Below are positions 18,020 to 26,901 of a DNA stretch of 64,000 nucleotides, piece by piece; positions within the stretch are counted from its first letter, which is position 1, and each line of letters begins with the position of its first letter. Source of the stretch: Bacteroidota bacterium (GTDB lineage: Bacteria > Bacteroidota > Bacteroidia > Bacteroidales > FEN-979); assembly GCA_026391715.1 (NCBI GenBank), contig JAPLDO010000233.1:1-64000 (forward strand), in the 5' to 3' direction. Position numbers and translations under genes: made by a program. The notes below the pieces were generated by a model. The model was not told where the DNA came from, did not search any database, and saw only the letters and a program-made list of their open reading frames with translations.

Positions 18020-18319
18020 TCATAATTTAACGACTTTCTCCGTAAACAATAATTTATTGTCAGATGAAAACACATTTATGACATAGCTTCCAGGTTTAAG
18101 GTCTGCAACTGATATCCTATTCTCAAGGGTTCTAATTGTATTGCAAGTCTTACCCCCCGAGTCAGTAATGACAATGTTTTTGATTCCATTAATTGAAATT
18201 GTCAGCAGATTACTTGTCGGATTTGGGTAAATCACATACTCGGTTAATGATACATTTTCAACAACGGGTCTCATACTGTTTTTAATGACTTTTTTAGTAA
18301 TCGATTTATGAGTCCCCAA
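18020..18319 (-). pseudogene. Orphan T9SS sorting-domain ORF
   Basis: 99 codons from a TTG; no good start is visible. Residues 24-99 (EYVIYPNPTSNLLTISING ... LKPGSYVINVFSSDNKLLFTEKVVKL) form a complete T9SS type A sorting domain without a passenger. The frame is open upstream through repeat E2 to a TAA next to the HigA stop, but no secreted domain or signal peptide appears. It looks like the 3' end of a secreted-protein gene captured as a separate unit between repeats E2 and E6. Whether it is expressed is doubtful. Confidence 0.6.
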
Positions 18320-18327
18320 ACTGCAAT

Positions 18328-18381
18328 TTTGGTAGCAGAAAACCGCTGATTGCGCTGGTTTTGCAGGCTTGTTACCAACAG
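18328..18381 (-). repeat. attC-like cassette-end repeat E2 (after higA)
   Basis: GGTAGCAG ... TTTTGCAGGCTTGTTACCAACAG aligns without gaps to E1 (9390-9442). It begins 11 bases beyond the HigA stop, repeating the gene-end placement seen for mazF and dam. GGTAGCAG and TTGTTACC flank a variable middle. Confidence 0.5.
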
Positions 18382-18391
18382 CACTTGGTTA

Positions 18392-18697
18392 TTACAAAAT
18401 TGTCAAACGAATCTTTTTGCCAAGCCCAGTCTCAAATATCTTGAATAAGGTTGATAATTGAATGTCGGCTTTTCCGTTTTCAAGTCTGGAAATATAACTT
18501 TTCTTCGTCCCTATTTTGTCTGCTAATTGTTCCTGTGTAATATGGGCTTCTTTTCTTGCTTCTTTTAACATTTCTGAAATAATAAAAAAATTCGCTTTGG
18601 CATCATACGCGTCTCGTAACGAAGTGCCTACTTTGCCATACTTTATATCCAAGAGTTCATCGAATGTTTTAGCGTTTCTTATTGCTTGTTCTTCCAT
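18392..18697 (-). CDS. HigA-like XRE-family antitoxin
   Basis: 101 residues. The C-terminal half is a lambda-repressor-type helix-turn-helix: ITQEQLADKIGTKKSYISRLENGKADIQLSTLFKIFETGLG. The N-terminal part (MEEQAIRNAKTFDELLDIKYGKVGT) is typical of antitoxins paired with HigB/RelE toxins. It overlaps the toxin gene by 29 bases and follows it, the usual toxin-first HigBA order. The antitoxin is intact although its toxin is interrupted. Confidence 0.88.
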   Translation of the reverse strand: MEEQAIRNAKTFDELLDIKYGKVGTSLRDAYDAKANFFIISEMLKEARKEAHITQEQLADKIGTKKSYISRLENGKADIQLSTLFKIFETGLGKKIRLTIL

Positions 18698-19049
18698 TTT
18701 CCTTAGTTTTTGAACTTTTAAAATATTCCCGCTTCAGTCGGAGGGCTTTCTCAATTTCTTTCAAAGGTGTTTTCTGTGTCTTTTTTTGAAATCCGCTGAA
18801 TAAAACAACAATATTTCCCTCATCGAAGCAGCAGAAAATTCTGTATATATTTGAACTGTATCCTACTTTCACTTCATAGAGGCCATCAGTACCTTCAATT
18901 AGGCTGAGAAATTTCTTAGAAACTCTCTCAGCCTACCTGATTATTCGCAGCACAAATTCTATCTTCTCCTGAACCCTTGTCGTTTGTTCAAGATAGAAAT
19001 CAGCAAAGTTGCTGCCATGAAATATGATTATTCTTTCAACAAATTTCAC
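18669..19049 (-). pseudogene. HigB/RelE-type toxin interrupted by an amber codon
   Basis: From a GTG at 19047-19049 the frame reads VKFVERIIIFHGSNFADFYLEQ, then VQEKIEFVLRIIR, a TAG at 18933-18935, and AERVSKKFLSLIEGTDGLYEV, IYRIFCCFDEGNIVVLF, SGFQKKTQKTPLKEIEKAL to the stop. The whole, about 126 residues, lines up with full-length HigB-like (phage-derived Gp49-type) mRNA-cleaving toxins, so the TAG replaces one internal codon, plausibly CAG. Only the last 67 codons remain open without readthrough. A TAnnTTTG box (19054-19061) lies unusually close to the start. I read the toxin as inactivated, unless the base is a sequencing error. Confidence 0.82.
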
Positions 19050-19053
19050 ATTA

Positions 19054-19061
19054 CAAAGTTA
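19054..19061 (-). promoter_or_regulatory. Candidate -7 box before higB
   Basis: The minus strand reads TAACTTTG, matching the Bacteroidota -7 consensus TAnnTTTG. It is 4 bases from the GTG start, implying a leaderless or nearly leaderless transcript. No TTG box is seen at the expected 19-21 base spacing. GTTAAC occurs here and again at 19090-19095, a possible paired operator. Confidence 0.4.
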
Positions 19062-19123
19062 ACGGTAAAGTCAACATTTCCTAATTTTCGTTAACAGTAT
19101 GATCCTGTTTTTTTAGGGTTGTT

Positions 19124-19227
19124 GCTAACGGTTAAGGTATTGCCACAGTGCCGTCCGCTCAAATGTTTCAAGTTACCACAAAACTTTCTGGCGGCATTGT
19201 GGCAATACCTGCGTGATGTGTTCGTGC
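19124..19227 (-). repeat. attC-like cassette-end repeat E7 (after dam)
   Basis: AAGGTATTGCCACAGTGCCG (about 19134-19153) pairs with CGGCATTGTGGCAATACCT (19192-19210) with one G:T-type mismatch, a stem of about 19 bp. GCTAACG lies at one end and TTCGTGC at the other. The element starts 29 bases beyond the dam-like methylase stop. Minus-strand GTTAGC at the end resembles, but does not fully match, GTTRRRY. Confidence 0.58.
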
Positions 19228-19256
19228 TTTTATTTTCCTTTGGTCTGTCGTTTGAA

Positions 19257-20147
19257 TTACATTGTCGCTTTCTTTCTTGTTCGTTTATATTTCACTTTTG
19301 GTTCAAACAAACAATACTGACTTTCCTCAGCAATTTGTTTTGGTAATTTTTGCAGGTAGTTTGAAATAAAAAGTTCTTTTCCTGTTTGGTCAGAAGTGTC
19401 TGTAATATTTCTCATACCATAAGTCAAGTCCCAGGGAATAATGTTTGCGAATGAAAACAAGTCCCGGATATATTCACTGTCGTCATAAGTAATGAGCCAA
19501 TTGTGTTTGCAGTTTTTCATTGTATCTGCAAACCGAATGTGGTCAAAAACTTTGTGCAGGTTTCCGTTCTTTCCGTAAAGAGCCGATTTAGTTGCTGAAT
19601 GATAAGGCGGGTCAAGAAAAATAAATACATTTTCCCCATCTTGTTTTACTAACTCTTCATAGTCAAGATTAGTGATAGTTGAGCCGTTAATTACTTTGGC
19701 AAATTGATTAAGTCTTTTAATACTGCTTTCGGTGAAACGACCTGTAAAAGCTCCTTCACTAAAACCACCGCTTAAACTTGTTCCGGAAAATGTAATTCGG
19801 TTGTAAATAAAAAACGCTGCGGCTCTTTCCAAATCATTAAAGCCTGATATATTTTCATTTAAAAATTTATGTAATTCTTTTCCTATTGTGAATTTATTTC
19901 GCCATTCATAAATTTTATCAATTAAAGTATCTACGTCTCGTTGCGACATTTCCCAAAATTTAAAAAGTTCAAAATAAAGGTCGTTGACCCAAAACTTTTT
20001 ATTTGGAAATCGTTGTTTGGCATAAATAAAAATAGAGCCTCCACCTAAAAATGGTTCACGAAACTCTTCAAAATAGGGCAACAGAGTTGAAATTAAGTCA
20101 ACGGCTCTGCTTTTGCCTCCAGGGTATCTTAATGGACTTTTTATCAT
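19257..20147 (-). CDS. D12-class DNA adenine-N6 methyltransferase (Dam-like)
   Basis: 296 residues, normal for the family. The S-adenosylmethionine site is PLRYPGGKSRAVDLI with FREPFLGGGSIF, and the catalytic motif is FLDPPYHS (DPPY at 179-182). ITFSGTSLSGGFSEG is the usual mid-protein segment. It methylates adenine in a short DNA target; the target sequence cannot be read from the protein. The start overlaps the upstream gene by 4 bases, as expected for a type II restriction-modification pair. Repeat E7 follows the stop. Confidence 0.92.
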   Translation of the reverse strand: MIKSPLRYPGGKSRAVDLISTLLPYFEEFREPFLGGGSIFIYAKQRFPNKKFWVNDLYFELFKFWEMSQRDVDTLIDKIYEWRNKFTIGKELHKFLNENISGFNDLERAAAFFIYNRITFSGTSLSGGFSEGAFTGRFTESSIKRLNQFAKVINGSTITNLDYEELVKQDGENVFIFLDPPYHSATKSALYGKNGNLHKVFDHIRFADTMKNCKHNWLITYDDSEYIRDLFSFANIIPWDLTYGMRNITDTSDQTGKELFISNYLQKLPKQIAEESQYCLFEPKVKYKRTRKKATM

Positions 20148-21235
20148 TTTGAATATTGTACTTTAATGATAAACTTGTTCTGTTTAGCTTCCGCTATTAT
20201 AGTTTCAATTAAAAGGATTTGCGAAACTGAAAGACTATTGTTTTTGAAAAATTCAGAGAGTTCGCTTTTAGAGCTTGAAGAAGTAATGCCTCCTTTAAGT
20301 TTCGAAGATGTCAAACATAAAATAGCTTCACTTTTTATTTTCTTGCTATCTGCAGTTACTTCTGAAAGATTACAATACAAAATCATTTTTAGCAAACCAT
20401 CTTTAATGTCGCCTTTTCTTGGAAGTATAACATTTTTGCTATGCTTTCCTTCAATTAAACTTACCTTGTTTTTAGCAATTAAAATTTCATCCACTGTAAA
20501 AAAATACTGTCCGCCTAAATAGTTGTTTATAGTAACTTTTGCTTTTGATAATGTGGATAAACTTTCTTTTGGTTGAAAAGTTGCAAATTCTCTTGACTGT
20601 GCTTTCTCTGCTTTACCTCTTGAAAACTCCATAAACTGCGAAACATCTTTTCCGATTTTGTTTTGAAAGTTTTCAAGTCCTGAGAAGCCGTGCAGTTTAA
20701 CTCCTGATGATTTTTCTATTGATGTATAAGATGTTTTTACTTTCTCAATAATGGAGTGAATATTTGTATTCAATTCATTTAAATTCCAATGCAAGGCAGA
20801 ACTGTGATATTGTTCAATCTCTTTAATCTTTGTAAGCACATATTTATTGTCAAACTGTTGGTTCGTAATTTTCTTATCTGCTTTGTCAGCTTTGTTGTAG
20901 TAAGCAAAAATCACGAACACATCAAGCAAACTCATAAGTGAAACGGTATCCCATTGGATATAATCTCTGTCACCTACTGCGCCTTCGTCCTTAACGATAG
21001 GAATTACAGTAATCTTTTTAGAAATGTTGAGCGTGTTGTAAACTCTTGCATACGGAAATGAACGGGTGCGTTTAGGTGAAACCCATCTTGAGATTGCAAA
21101 AGAATGTTTACCGTCATTGATAATGCAGGCAGTTGGTACTTTGTTAATGTCAAAGTTAACCGATTCAATTTTTTCAAGTTCGGTTGCAAGTAAAACTTTG
21201 TATGTTATTCCTGTAATTTTTCCTGATATATTCAT
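20144..21235 (-). CDS. Putative type II restriction endonuclease
   Basis: 363 residues. I do not recognise a named family. Its 4-base overlap with the adenine methylase strongly suggests the partner nuclease. A possible PD-(D/E)xK site is FTVDEILIAKNKVSLIEGK: Asp249, then Glu262-x-Lys264 after 13 residues, with hydrophobic strands around it. No membrane segment or signal peptide is present. A TAAATTTG box (21240-21247) lies only 4 bases before the ATG. If it is not a nuclease it could be a control or specificity protein of the same locus. Confidence 0.6.
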   Translation of the reverse strand: MNISGKITGITYKVLLATELEKIESVNFDINKVPTACIINDGKHSFAISRWVSPKRTRSFPYARVYNTLNISKKITVIPIVKDEGAVGDRDYIQWDTVSLMSLLDVFVIFAYYNKADKADKKITNQQFDNKYVLTKIKEIEQYHSSALHWNLNELNTNIHSIIEKVKTSYTSIEKSSGVKLHGFSGLENFQNKIGKDVSQFMEFSRGKAEKAQSREFATFQPKESLSTLSKAKVTINNYLGGQYFFTVDEILIAKNKVSLIEGKHSKNVILPRKGDIKDGLLKMILYCNLSEVTADSKKIKSEAILCLTSSKLKGGITSSSSKSELSEFFKNNSLSVSQILLIETIIAEAKQNKFIIKVQYSK

Positions 21236-21239
21236 TTTG

Positions 21240-21247
21240 CAAATTTA
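21240..21247 (-). promoter_or_regulatory. Candidate -7 box before the restriction gene
   Basis: The minus strand reads TAAATTTG, a full match to TAnnTTTG, 4 bases from the ATG at 21235. As at higB, the spacing implies a leaderless transcript. No -33 TTG was found at the right distance, so this may be chance in AT-rich DNA. Confidence 0.35.
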
Positions 21248-21382
21248 AAGTTTCGTTTCATTTTTATATTAGCACTGTCTGCCAATCTTTTTAAGCATGA
21301 CACATAACGCCAAAATAACCACAATACTATTTATGTCCAATTAAACCCAAGGTGTTTACATTCTGCAAAAGGGGTAATTCGG

Positions 21383-22849
21383 TTAATATCCCGGATTTTG
21401 CACCAGCTTTGAATTTTTATCAAGCTCAGCTTGCGGGATAGGCCAAAAAAGCCTGTTTGGCGTGAGGTTATAACCTATTTTTTTACCATCCGGTCCAACT
21501 GCATTGTTCATTACTTCAATCGCTCTTCCTGTGCGTTTGAGATCAAACCAGCGATGCGCTTCATAAGCAAGTTCGAGCCTTCTCTCCTTTTCAATGGCAA
21601 GCCTCATGGCATCCTGGGTTGTGGCAGGTGTATTCTGCAATTTTGCCCGACTTCTGATCTGATTAACAAGAGCTGCAGCGCCTGACAAATCGTTTAGTTC
21701 GTTTAAAGCTTCGGCTTTTAGCAACAGAATATCAGCGAGGCGGATGAAGATGTAGTTTTGATCGCTTCCCGTCGTAAAATTCCGGTACTTGTTGATAAAT
21801 GGATAGTGTGTTTGAGGCCAGTTCGGATCTGACCATTTTCCGGTTACATCCAGAAAAATAATGGAAGCGTTTTTTCTCAGAGTGTCTTGCTCATCGTCAA
21901 ATGCTTTCGTCAAATCATTCGCAGGAAGGTTGAATTTTTTCCAATCCAATCCCCTGAAAATTGTAACGCCCCAATTACCATCGGTTATGCCGCCTGTATA
22001 GTTGATTTCAAAAATTGACTCTGCCGAATTTTTATTCTGATTGTTCCACAGATCATTGAATTCAGGCATCAGGCTGTATCCTCCGGAAATTACCGCGTCA
22101 CAATATTGGGAAACTTTTCCCCAGTCATGAGGCGACTGAGTTGCATAAACGTAGGCAAGCATTGAATTAACAGCGCCTCTTGTTACATAGCCCTTATTGA
22201 CTGCAGTAGCCGGTACAACTGCAACAGCAGTTTCAAGATCGGCAATTATTTGCTTGTAAATCGTTGCCATTGCGGTACGCGGAGGAAACAGGATAGGATA
22301 AATTTCAGCCAGATTACTTGAACTGATTGACTTTACCTCCTTCAACTGCAAGGGAACATCGCCCCAAAGTTGCACCAGTTGAAAATACATGAAAGCTCTG
22401 ATAAATGAAGCTTCTCCAATGATTTGCTTTTTTCGCTCCGGCGTAAGTACCGGGTCGGGACATGAGTTCACATTATTGATTACCAGATTTGTTTTTCCAA
22501 TAGTGGAATATAGGTAACCCCAGTCGCGGCTGACATTTGAGTTGGTTGCGTCGAGTTTAAGAGCGTCAATCTGAAAATTGGCAGGATTATCGCCGCCTGA
22601 ATATGCATCGTCGGATTGGGCGTCGCCGTTTACGAAATAATCGAGCTGGTAATACTCGTTTTTAAAATCGCCATAAGCTCCGCCCAAAGCGGCTTCAACC
22701 TCCTCGGCATTTTTATATAAAACCGAATCGGAGCTGCTGTTTTCAATTGCAATTCCCTGCGATGTCGGTTTCAGGTCGAGAAATTTCGTACATGACTGAA
22801 ATGAAATTCCGCCCAGAATTATTATCGCTAAAATGATTATCCTTTTCAT
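21383..22849 (-). CDS. SusD/RagB-family glycan-binding lipoprotein (PUL2)
   Basis: About 488 residues from MKRIIILAIIILGGISFQSC, which gives a clean lipoprotein signal; an upstream Met at 22885 would overlap the SusC gene and spoil the signal, so I reject it. SusD features are LNEIRSRA-type VNQIRSRAKLQNTPATT, EKERRLELAYEAHRWFDLKRTGRA, and the terminal LVQNPGY. The start is 10 bases after the SusC stop. It caps the PUL2 transporter and binds oligosaccharides at the cell surface. Confidence 0.93.
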   Translation of the reverse strand: MKRIIILAIIILGGISFQSCTKFLDLKPTSQGIAIENSSSDSVLYKNAEEVEAALGGAYGDFKNEYYQLDYFVNGDAQSDDAYSGGDNPANFQIDALKLDATNSNVSRDWGYLYSTIGKTNLVINNVNSCPDPVLTPERKKQIIGEASFIRAFMYFQLVQLWGDVPLQLKEVKSISSSNLAEIYPILFPPRTAMATIYKQIIADLETAVAVVPATAVNKGYVTRGAVNSMLAYVYATQSPHDWGKVSQYCDAVISGGYSLMPEFNDLWNNQNKNSAESIFEINYTGGITDGNWGVTIFRGLDWKKFNLPANDLTKAFDDEQDTLRKNASIIFLDVTGKWSDPNWPQTHYPFINKYRNFTTGSDQNYIFIRLADILLLKAEALNELNDLSGAAALVNQIRSRAKLQNTPATTQDAMRLAIEKERRLELAYEAHRWFDLKRTGRAIEVMNNAVGPDGKKIGYNLTPNRLFWPIPQAELDKNSKLVQNPGY

Positions 22850-22859
22850 ATTCCAAAGA

Positions 22860-25790
22860 TTAAAATTCAACATTGAATCCTGCAATAAGCGTTAAAGCCT
22901 GTGGATAGGTTCCATAGTCAATCCCCATTTCGGTAGCGCTGTTGCCGTAAGCATTTACTTCGGGATCGAAACCGGTGTATTTTGTGAAAGTAAGCAGGTT
23001 CTGACCAGTCACGAAGACAGATAGTTTTGGAACGCCTTTCAGTTTTTTTGGATTTTCAATAATTTTGTATGAAAGGGTGATGGATTTTAGTCTTACATAA
23101 GAGCCGTCTTCGACAAAACGAGTGGAGTTGCGAACATTTTCAGTGTTGTTTTTGCCCATCACTCTTGGAATATCGGTATAGCGGTTGTCTGGCGTCCATC
23201 GGTTCAGCACAGAAACCGACTGGTTTTTAGAATCGAACATACCTTCGAGGTCAATCCGTGTGGCATTGTAAATGTCATTGCCAACGCTGCCCTGAAAAAA
23301 TATGGACAAATCGAATCTCCAGTATTTAAATGTGTTGGTGAATCCGAAGGTGTAGAGAGGTTGTCCGTGTCCGATAACAGTGCGGTCGCCTGCGTCAAGG
23401 CGTCCGTTATTATTAAGGTCGGCATATTTGATCATTCCGGTTTCCGGATCAACGCCTTCCGACACATAGCCGTAAAATGTTCCGAGCGGCATCCCAACCT
23501 GAACTATTGATACATTCTGGTTATTGCTGTAAATCCATCCGAAGGCATAAGGTCCGGGGTAAGTTAATTCTTTAACCATGTTACGATTGAACGAGAGATT
23601 AAAATCGGTGTCCCACCTGAGTTTTTTAGCAATGTTAACGGTGTTCAGATTAAATTCTATTCCTTTGTTTTCGATTGTGCCGGCGTTTGTCATAATGTTT
23701 GTAATCGGGCTGGAAGCGGGAAGCTGAACGGGCAGAATGACGTCATGGGTAATTTTATAATATACGTCAACATTGAAGGTAATCCTTGAATTGAACATCG
23801 AAAGGTCTAATCCGATGTTTGTCTGGCTGGTTGTTTCCCATTTCAGATCAGGATTTCCGTAAGTTACCTGCACAGCGCTTGGACCTGATAGCGGATCTGT
23901 ACTGGCGCGAGGGTAGTAGTTAGTTAGTCCGTAGCGTGCATAATTTGGAATTCCTTCCTGGTTGCCGTTTTTACCCCAGCCGCCACGCAGTTTCAAATCA
24001 TTAATTACTGTTATTTTTTTCATAAAGGATTCGGCAGAAATTCTCCAGGCAGCCGAAAACGCAGGCATTGTTCCCCAGGGATTTGCCAGTTTTGAAGAAC
24101 CATCGCGGCGCAAACTAACCGTTAGATAATACTTGCTGTTGTAATCATAAGTAACCCTGCCAAAAAACGAAGCAAGCGCCCATTCCTCGACATTTGTCCA
24201 GCCATAAACTTTATTAGCGGCATTTAACGTAGTAACCGAAACATCGGATGGAAAATCGTTACCTTCTAAATAGGTTTGATTGTGGTTATAACGTTGAATA
24301 CTTGCGCCAACGAGAGCGGCTATTTTATTTTTTCCGAAAGACTTTGTATAATTCAGCGTATTTTCCCAAAGCCAGGTCAGGTTGTTATATTTATCGGAAC
24401 GTCCTACTCCGTTCTTTACGCGACCATCGCTGGTGCGAAACGGATCGAGGTAATAATCCCACTGGTGGTTCAGGAAATCAATGCCGAAGTTGGTTGTGAA
24501 AGAGAAATCTTTAAGAAACGTTGCCGTTGCATTCACATTTCCAAACACTCGGAAATCAACCGATTTCTGGTCGGGACCCTGCATATATGCAATCGGGTTT
24601 TCCCAGGAATTCTGGAAAGGGTTGGGATCAAACTGACCGCTTCCGTCATTTTTGTAAACACTGAGAAATGGCGGCGTATTCAATGCGCTCATAATCACTC
24701 CGCCACGTCCTGAACTGGCGTTATCAGGTGTATCTTTTGTTTTAGAATAGATCATATTCAAACTTGTACCTATTTTCAACCAGTACCGTAACTCATTGTC
24801 GAGATTAAGCCGGAAAGAATACCGGTCAAACTGAGCAGGTTTTACAATTCCTGCCTCACTTAACACGCCAATAGAAGCAAAGTACTGGGTTTTCTCAGAT
24901 CCTCCGGAGGCAGAAAGCTGGTATGACTGATTGTATCCTGTACCGAAAGTTTCTTTACTCCAGTCGGTATAACCGGTCCATGCGGGATTATAAGTACCTG
25001 AATCCATCTCATCAATAAGCGCCCTGTATTGTTTTGTATTCAATACTTCGATGGGTTTGCGCAACCATGACATTCCAAAATAAGTGTTGAATTTGATAGT
25101 TGGAGTATTTTCCTTACCCCTGAAAGTTGAGATAGTCACCACGCCGTTTGCAGCCCTGGCTCCGTAAATGGCGGCTGAGGAGGCGTCTTTTAACACGCTC
25201 ATTGAAGCGATATCGGAGGGATTCAACCCGCGGATGTCGGTTGTAGGTACGCCATCAACTACATAAAGAGGCTCATTACCTGCAAGAACTGAAGTTGTGC
25301 CGCGTACATGAACCGAAATATTCGCTCCGGGTTTGCCCGAAGGCTGCACAACCTGTACGCCGGCAGCCTTACCCTGTAATGCCTGAGCGGCAGTGACAAT
25401 AGGTCTATCTTCAATATCTTTCTGATCCACCACTGAAACCGCAGTTGTCAGGTCCTTTTTAACCTGAGCGCCATATCCAATAACCACAATCTCATTCAGC
25501 GTACTTACATTTTCCTGTAACGCCACATTAATAATGGTCTGATCTTTCAACTTGATCTCTTGCGTGATATACCCAACGCAACTGAATTTTAACCCGCCTT
25601 TATCAGCATCTATCCTGAAAAGTCCGTTAACGTCAGTAGTTGTCCCTTTTGTGGTCCCGGTCAATTGAATAGTAACGCCAGGTATGGTGGAACCATCGGG
25701 ACCGGTAACTTTACCTGTTATTTCGCGATTCTGGGCAAATACAGATAAAGATAAAACGGCAAATAAAACAAGTGTAAAGTGTTTAATCAT
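22860..25790 (-). CDS. SusC/RagA-family TonB-dependent transporter (PUL2)
   Basis: 976 residues. Signal peptide MIKHFTLVLFAVLSLSVFAQ, carboxypeptidase-D-like domain (ITGKVTGPDGSTIPGVTIQL), TonB-box region (EIVVIGYGAQVKKD), plug (ALQGKAAGVQV, VHVRGTTSV, PLYVVDGVPT, SVLKDASSAAIYGARAANG) and barrel ending GTYPQALTLIAGFNVEF. It lies 19 bases downstream of the GH16 gene and just upstream of its SusD, so one operon. Confidence 0.96.
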   Translation of the reverse strand: MIKHFTLVLFAVLSLSVFAQNREITGKVTGPDGSTIPGVTIQLTGTTKGTTTDVNGLFRIDADKGGLKFSCVGYITQEIKLKDQTIINVALQENVSTLNEIVVIGYGAQVKKDLTTAVSVVDQKDIEDRPIVTAAQALQGKAAGVQVVQPSGKPGANISVHVRGTTSVLAGNEPLYVVDGVPTTDIRGLNPSDIASMSVLKDASSAAIYGARAANGVVTISTFRGKENTPTIKFNTYFGMSWLRKPIEVLNTKQYRALIDEMDSGTYNPAWTGYTDWSKETFGTGYNQSYQLSASGGSEKTQYFASIGVLSEAGIVKPAQFDRYSFRLNLDNELRYWLKIGTSLNMIYSKTKDTPDNASSGRGGVIMSALNTPPFLSVYKNDGSGQFDPNPFQNSWENPIAYMQGPDQKSVDFRVFGNVNATATFLKDFSFTTNFGIDFLNHQWDYYLDPFRTSDGRVKNGVGRSDKYNNLTWLWENTLNYTKSFGKNKIAALVGASIQRYNHNQTYLEGNDFPSDVSVTTLNAANKVYGWTNVEEWALASFFGRVTYDYNSKYYLTVSLRRDGSSKLANPWGTMPAFSAAWRISAESFMKKITVINDLKLRGGWGKNGNQEGIPNYARYGLTNYYPRASTDPLSGPSAVQVTYGNPDLKWETTSQTNIGLDLSMFNSRITFNVDVYYKITHDVILPVQLPASSPITNIMTNAGTIENKGIEFNLNTVNIAKKLRWDTDFNLSFNRNMVKELTYPGPYAFGWIYSNNQNVSIVQVGMPLGTFYGYVSEGVDPETGMIKYADLNNNGRLDAGDRTVIGHGQPLYTFGFTNTFKYWRFDLSIFFQGSVGNDIYNATRIDLEGMFDSKNQSVSVLNRWTPDNRYTDIPRVMGKNNTENVRNSTRFVEDGSYVRLKSITLSYKIIENPKKLKGVPKLSVFVTGQNLLTFTKYTGFDPEVNAYGNSATEMGIDYGTYPQALTLIAGFNVEF

Positions 25791-25809
25791 AGTGTGCTGG
25801 TTTAGTGGT

Positions 25810-26877
25810 TTATTTGAGAATCAGTTTCTGTGTTTTAGTCTCCCCATCAGATTTTACTGATAAAAAATAGATCCCTTTTGGGAGAACCGAAATATCAATA
25901 TCCTTGCTGCTGTTATTGATTTGGAAGTGGAATACTTCCGCGCCGAGTAAATTATAAATAGTTCCCTTACCCGGCAGGACGGATGTAGCTTTGATAATAA
26001 TTTTCCCGCACGTCGGGTTTGGGAAAAACAGTGACTTTTCAAAATTCCGGTTGATATCCTCGCCATCAGAGTCGTCAATGCCGATAGGATATTGATAAAC
26101 CCTTACATAGTCAATCATCATGCGCGCCGAGGTTAGCGCCGGATCAACGCCGTTTTTCAAACCTCCGGTTTCATACTGCGGGTCGCTACCCATATTTCCG
26201 CCCATTGCAATATTCATTATCAGGAAAAAGGGAAGATCGAATGGCCATGTTGAAAGATTTCTCACAGTTGGCTTGTAGGTGTAATACAAAACGCTGTCAA
26301 TGCTGAATTCAATTTTTTCGTAGGTCCAGTTCATCTGGTAAGTATGAAATTCGGAATTGGCTGTGCTGACAAATTTCTTTTTGAAATTCACCATACTGCC
26401 TCCGTAGCTCGAAGGTGTATGCAAAGCGCATTGCACCCAACCGGGATCCTTGCCAACATGCTCCATTACATCAATTTCACCGCAGGCAGGCCAGCCTTTC
26501 GTGGCAAAATTTTCGCCGAGCATCCAAAGCGCGGGCCATGTTCCGCTGCCAACGGGAAGTTTGGCGCGAAAAACAACTCTTCCATATTTAATTTCCAATT
26601 TGTTGTTGGTAAGTAGCCTTGCTGATGTCCAGGAATTTCCTGACTTCAGAGCGTCAATAATCAGAAAGCCATTTTCCTGCCTCGCGTTTTGGTAGGAATT
26701 TGTATAATTCTGAATTTCATTGTTGCCCCATCCGCCACTTCCCAAATCATAAGACCATTTGGCTGGATCGGGAACCCCAATTCCGTTGAATTCGTCGCTC
26801 CAGACGAGCGCTTCCTGCTGGGCAAAACTATTCTGTGAGAATAGGATCACGAAAAAAAATACTATCAGCGATTTCAT
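25810..26877 (-). CDS. Secreted GH16 beta-glucanase (laminarinase-like) with T9SS sorting domain
   Basis: 355 residues. Signal peptide ends at SFAQQ. The GH16 core includes WSDEFNGIGVPDPAKWSYDLGSGGWGNNEIQNYT, WPALWMLG and the active site GEIDVMEHVG (ExDxxE: nucleophile Glu134, Asp136, acid/base Glu139). This form with WPACGEIDVMEH is typical of endo-beta-1,3-glucanases, which cut laminarin-like glucans with retention. The last 75 residues (FFPNPTCGKIIIKATS ... GIYFLSVKSDGETKTQKLILK) are a T9SS sorting domain, so it is exported and surface-attached. A hairpin (26902-26942) separates it from the PKD lipoprotein gene. Confidence 0.95.
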   Translation of the reverse strand: MKSLIVFFFVILFSQNSFAQQEALVWSDEFNGIGVPDPAKWSYDLGSGGWGNNEIQNYTNSYQNARQENGFLIIDALKSGNSWTSARLLTNNKLEIKYGRVVFRAKLPVGSGTWPALWMLGENFATKGWPACGEIDVMEHVGKDPGWVQCALHTPSSYGGSMVNFKKKFVSTANSEFHTYQMNWTYEKIEFSIDSVLYYTYKPTVRNLSTWPFDLPFFLIMNIAMGGNMGSDPQYETGGLKNGVDPALTSARMMIDYVRVYQYPIGIDDSDGEDINRNFEKSLFFPNPTCGKIIIKATSVLPGKGTIYNLLGAEVFHFQINNSSKDIDISVLPKGIYFLSVKSDGETKTQKLILK

Positions 26878-26901
26878 AAAGGTTTGATTATAGGTTATAA
26901 A

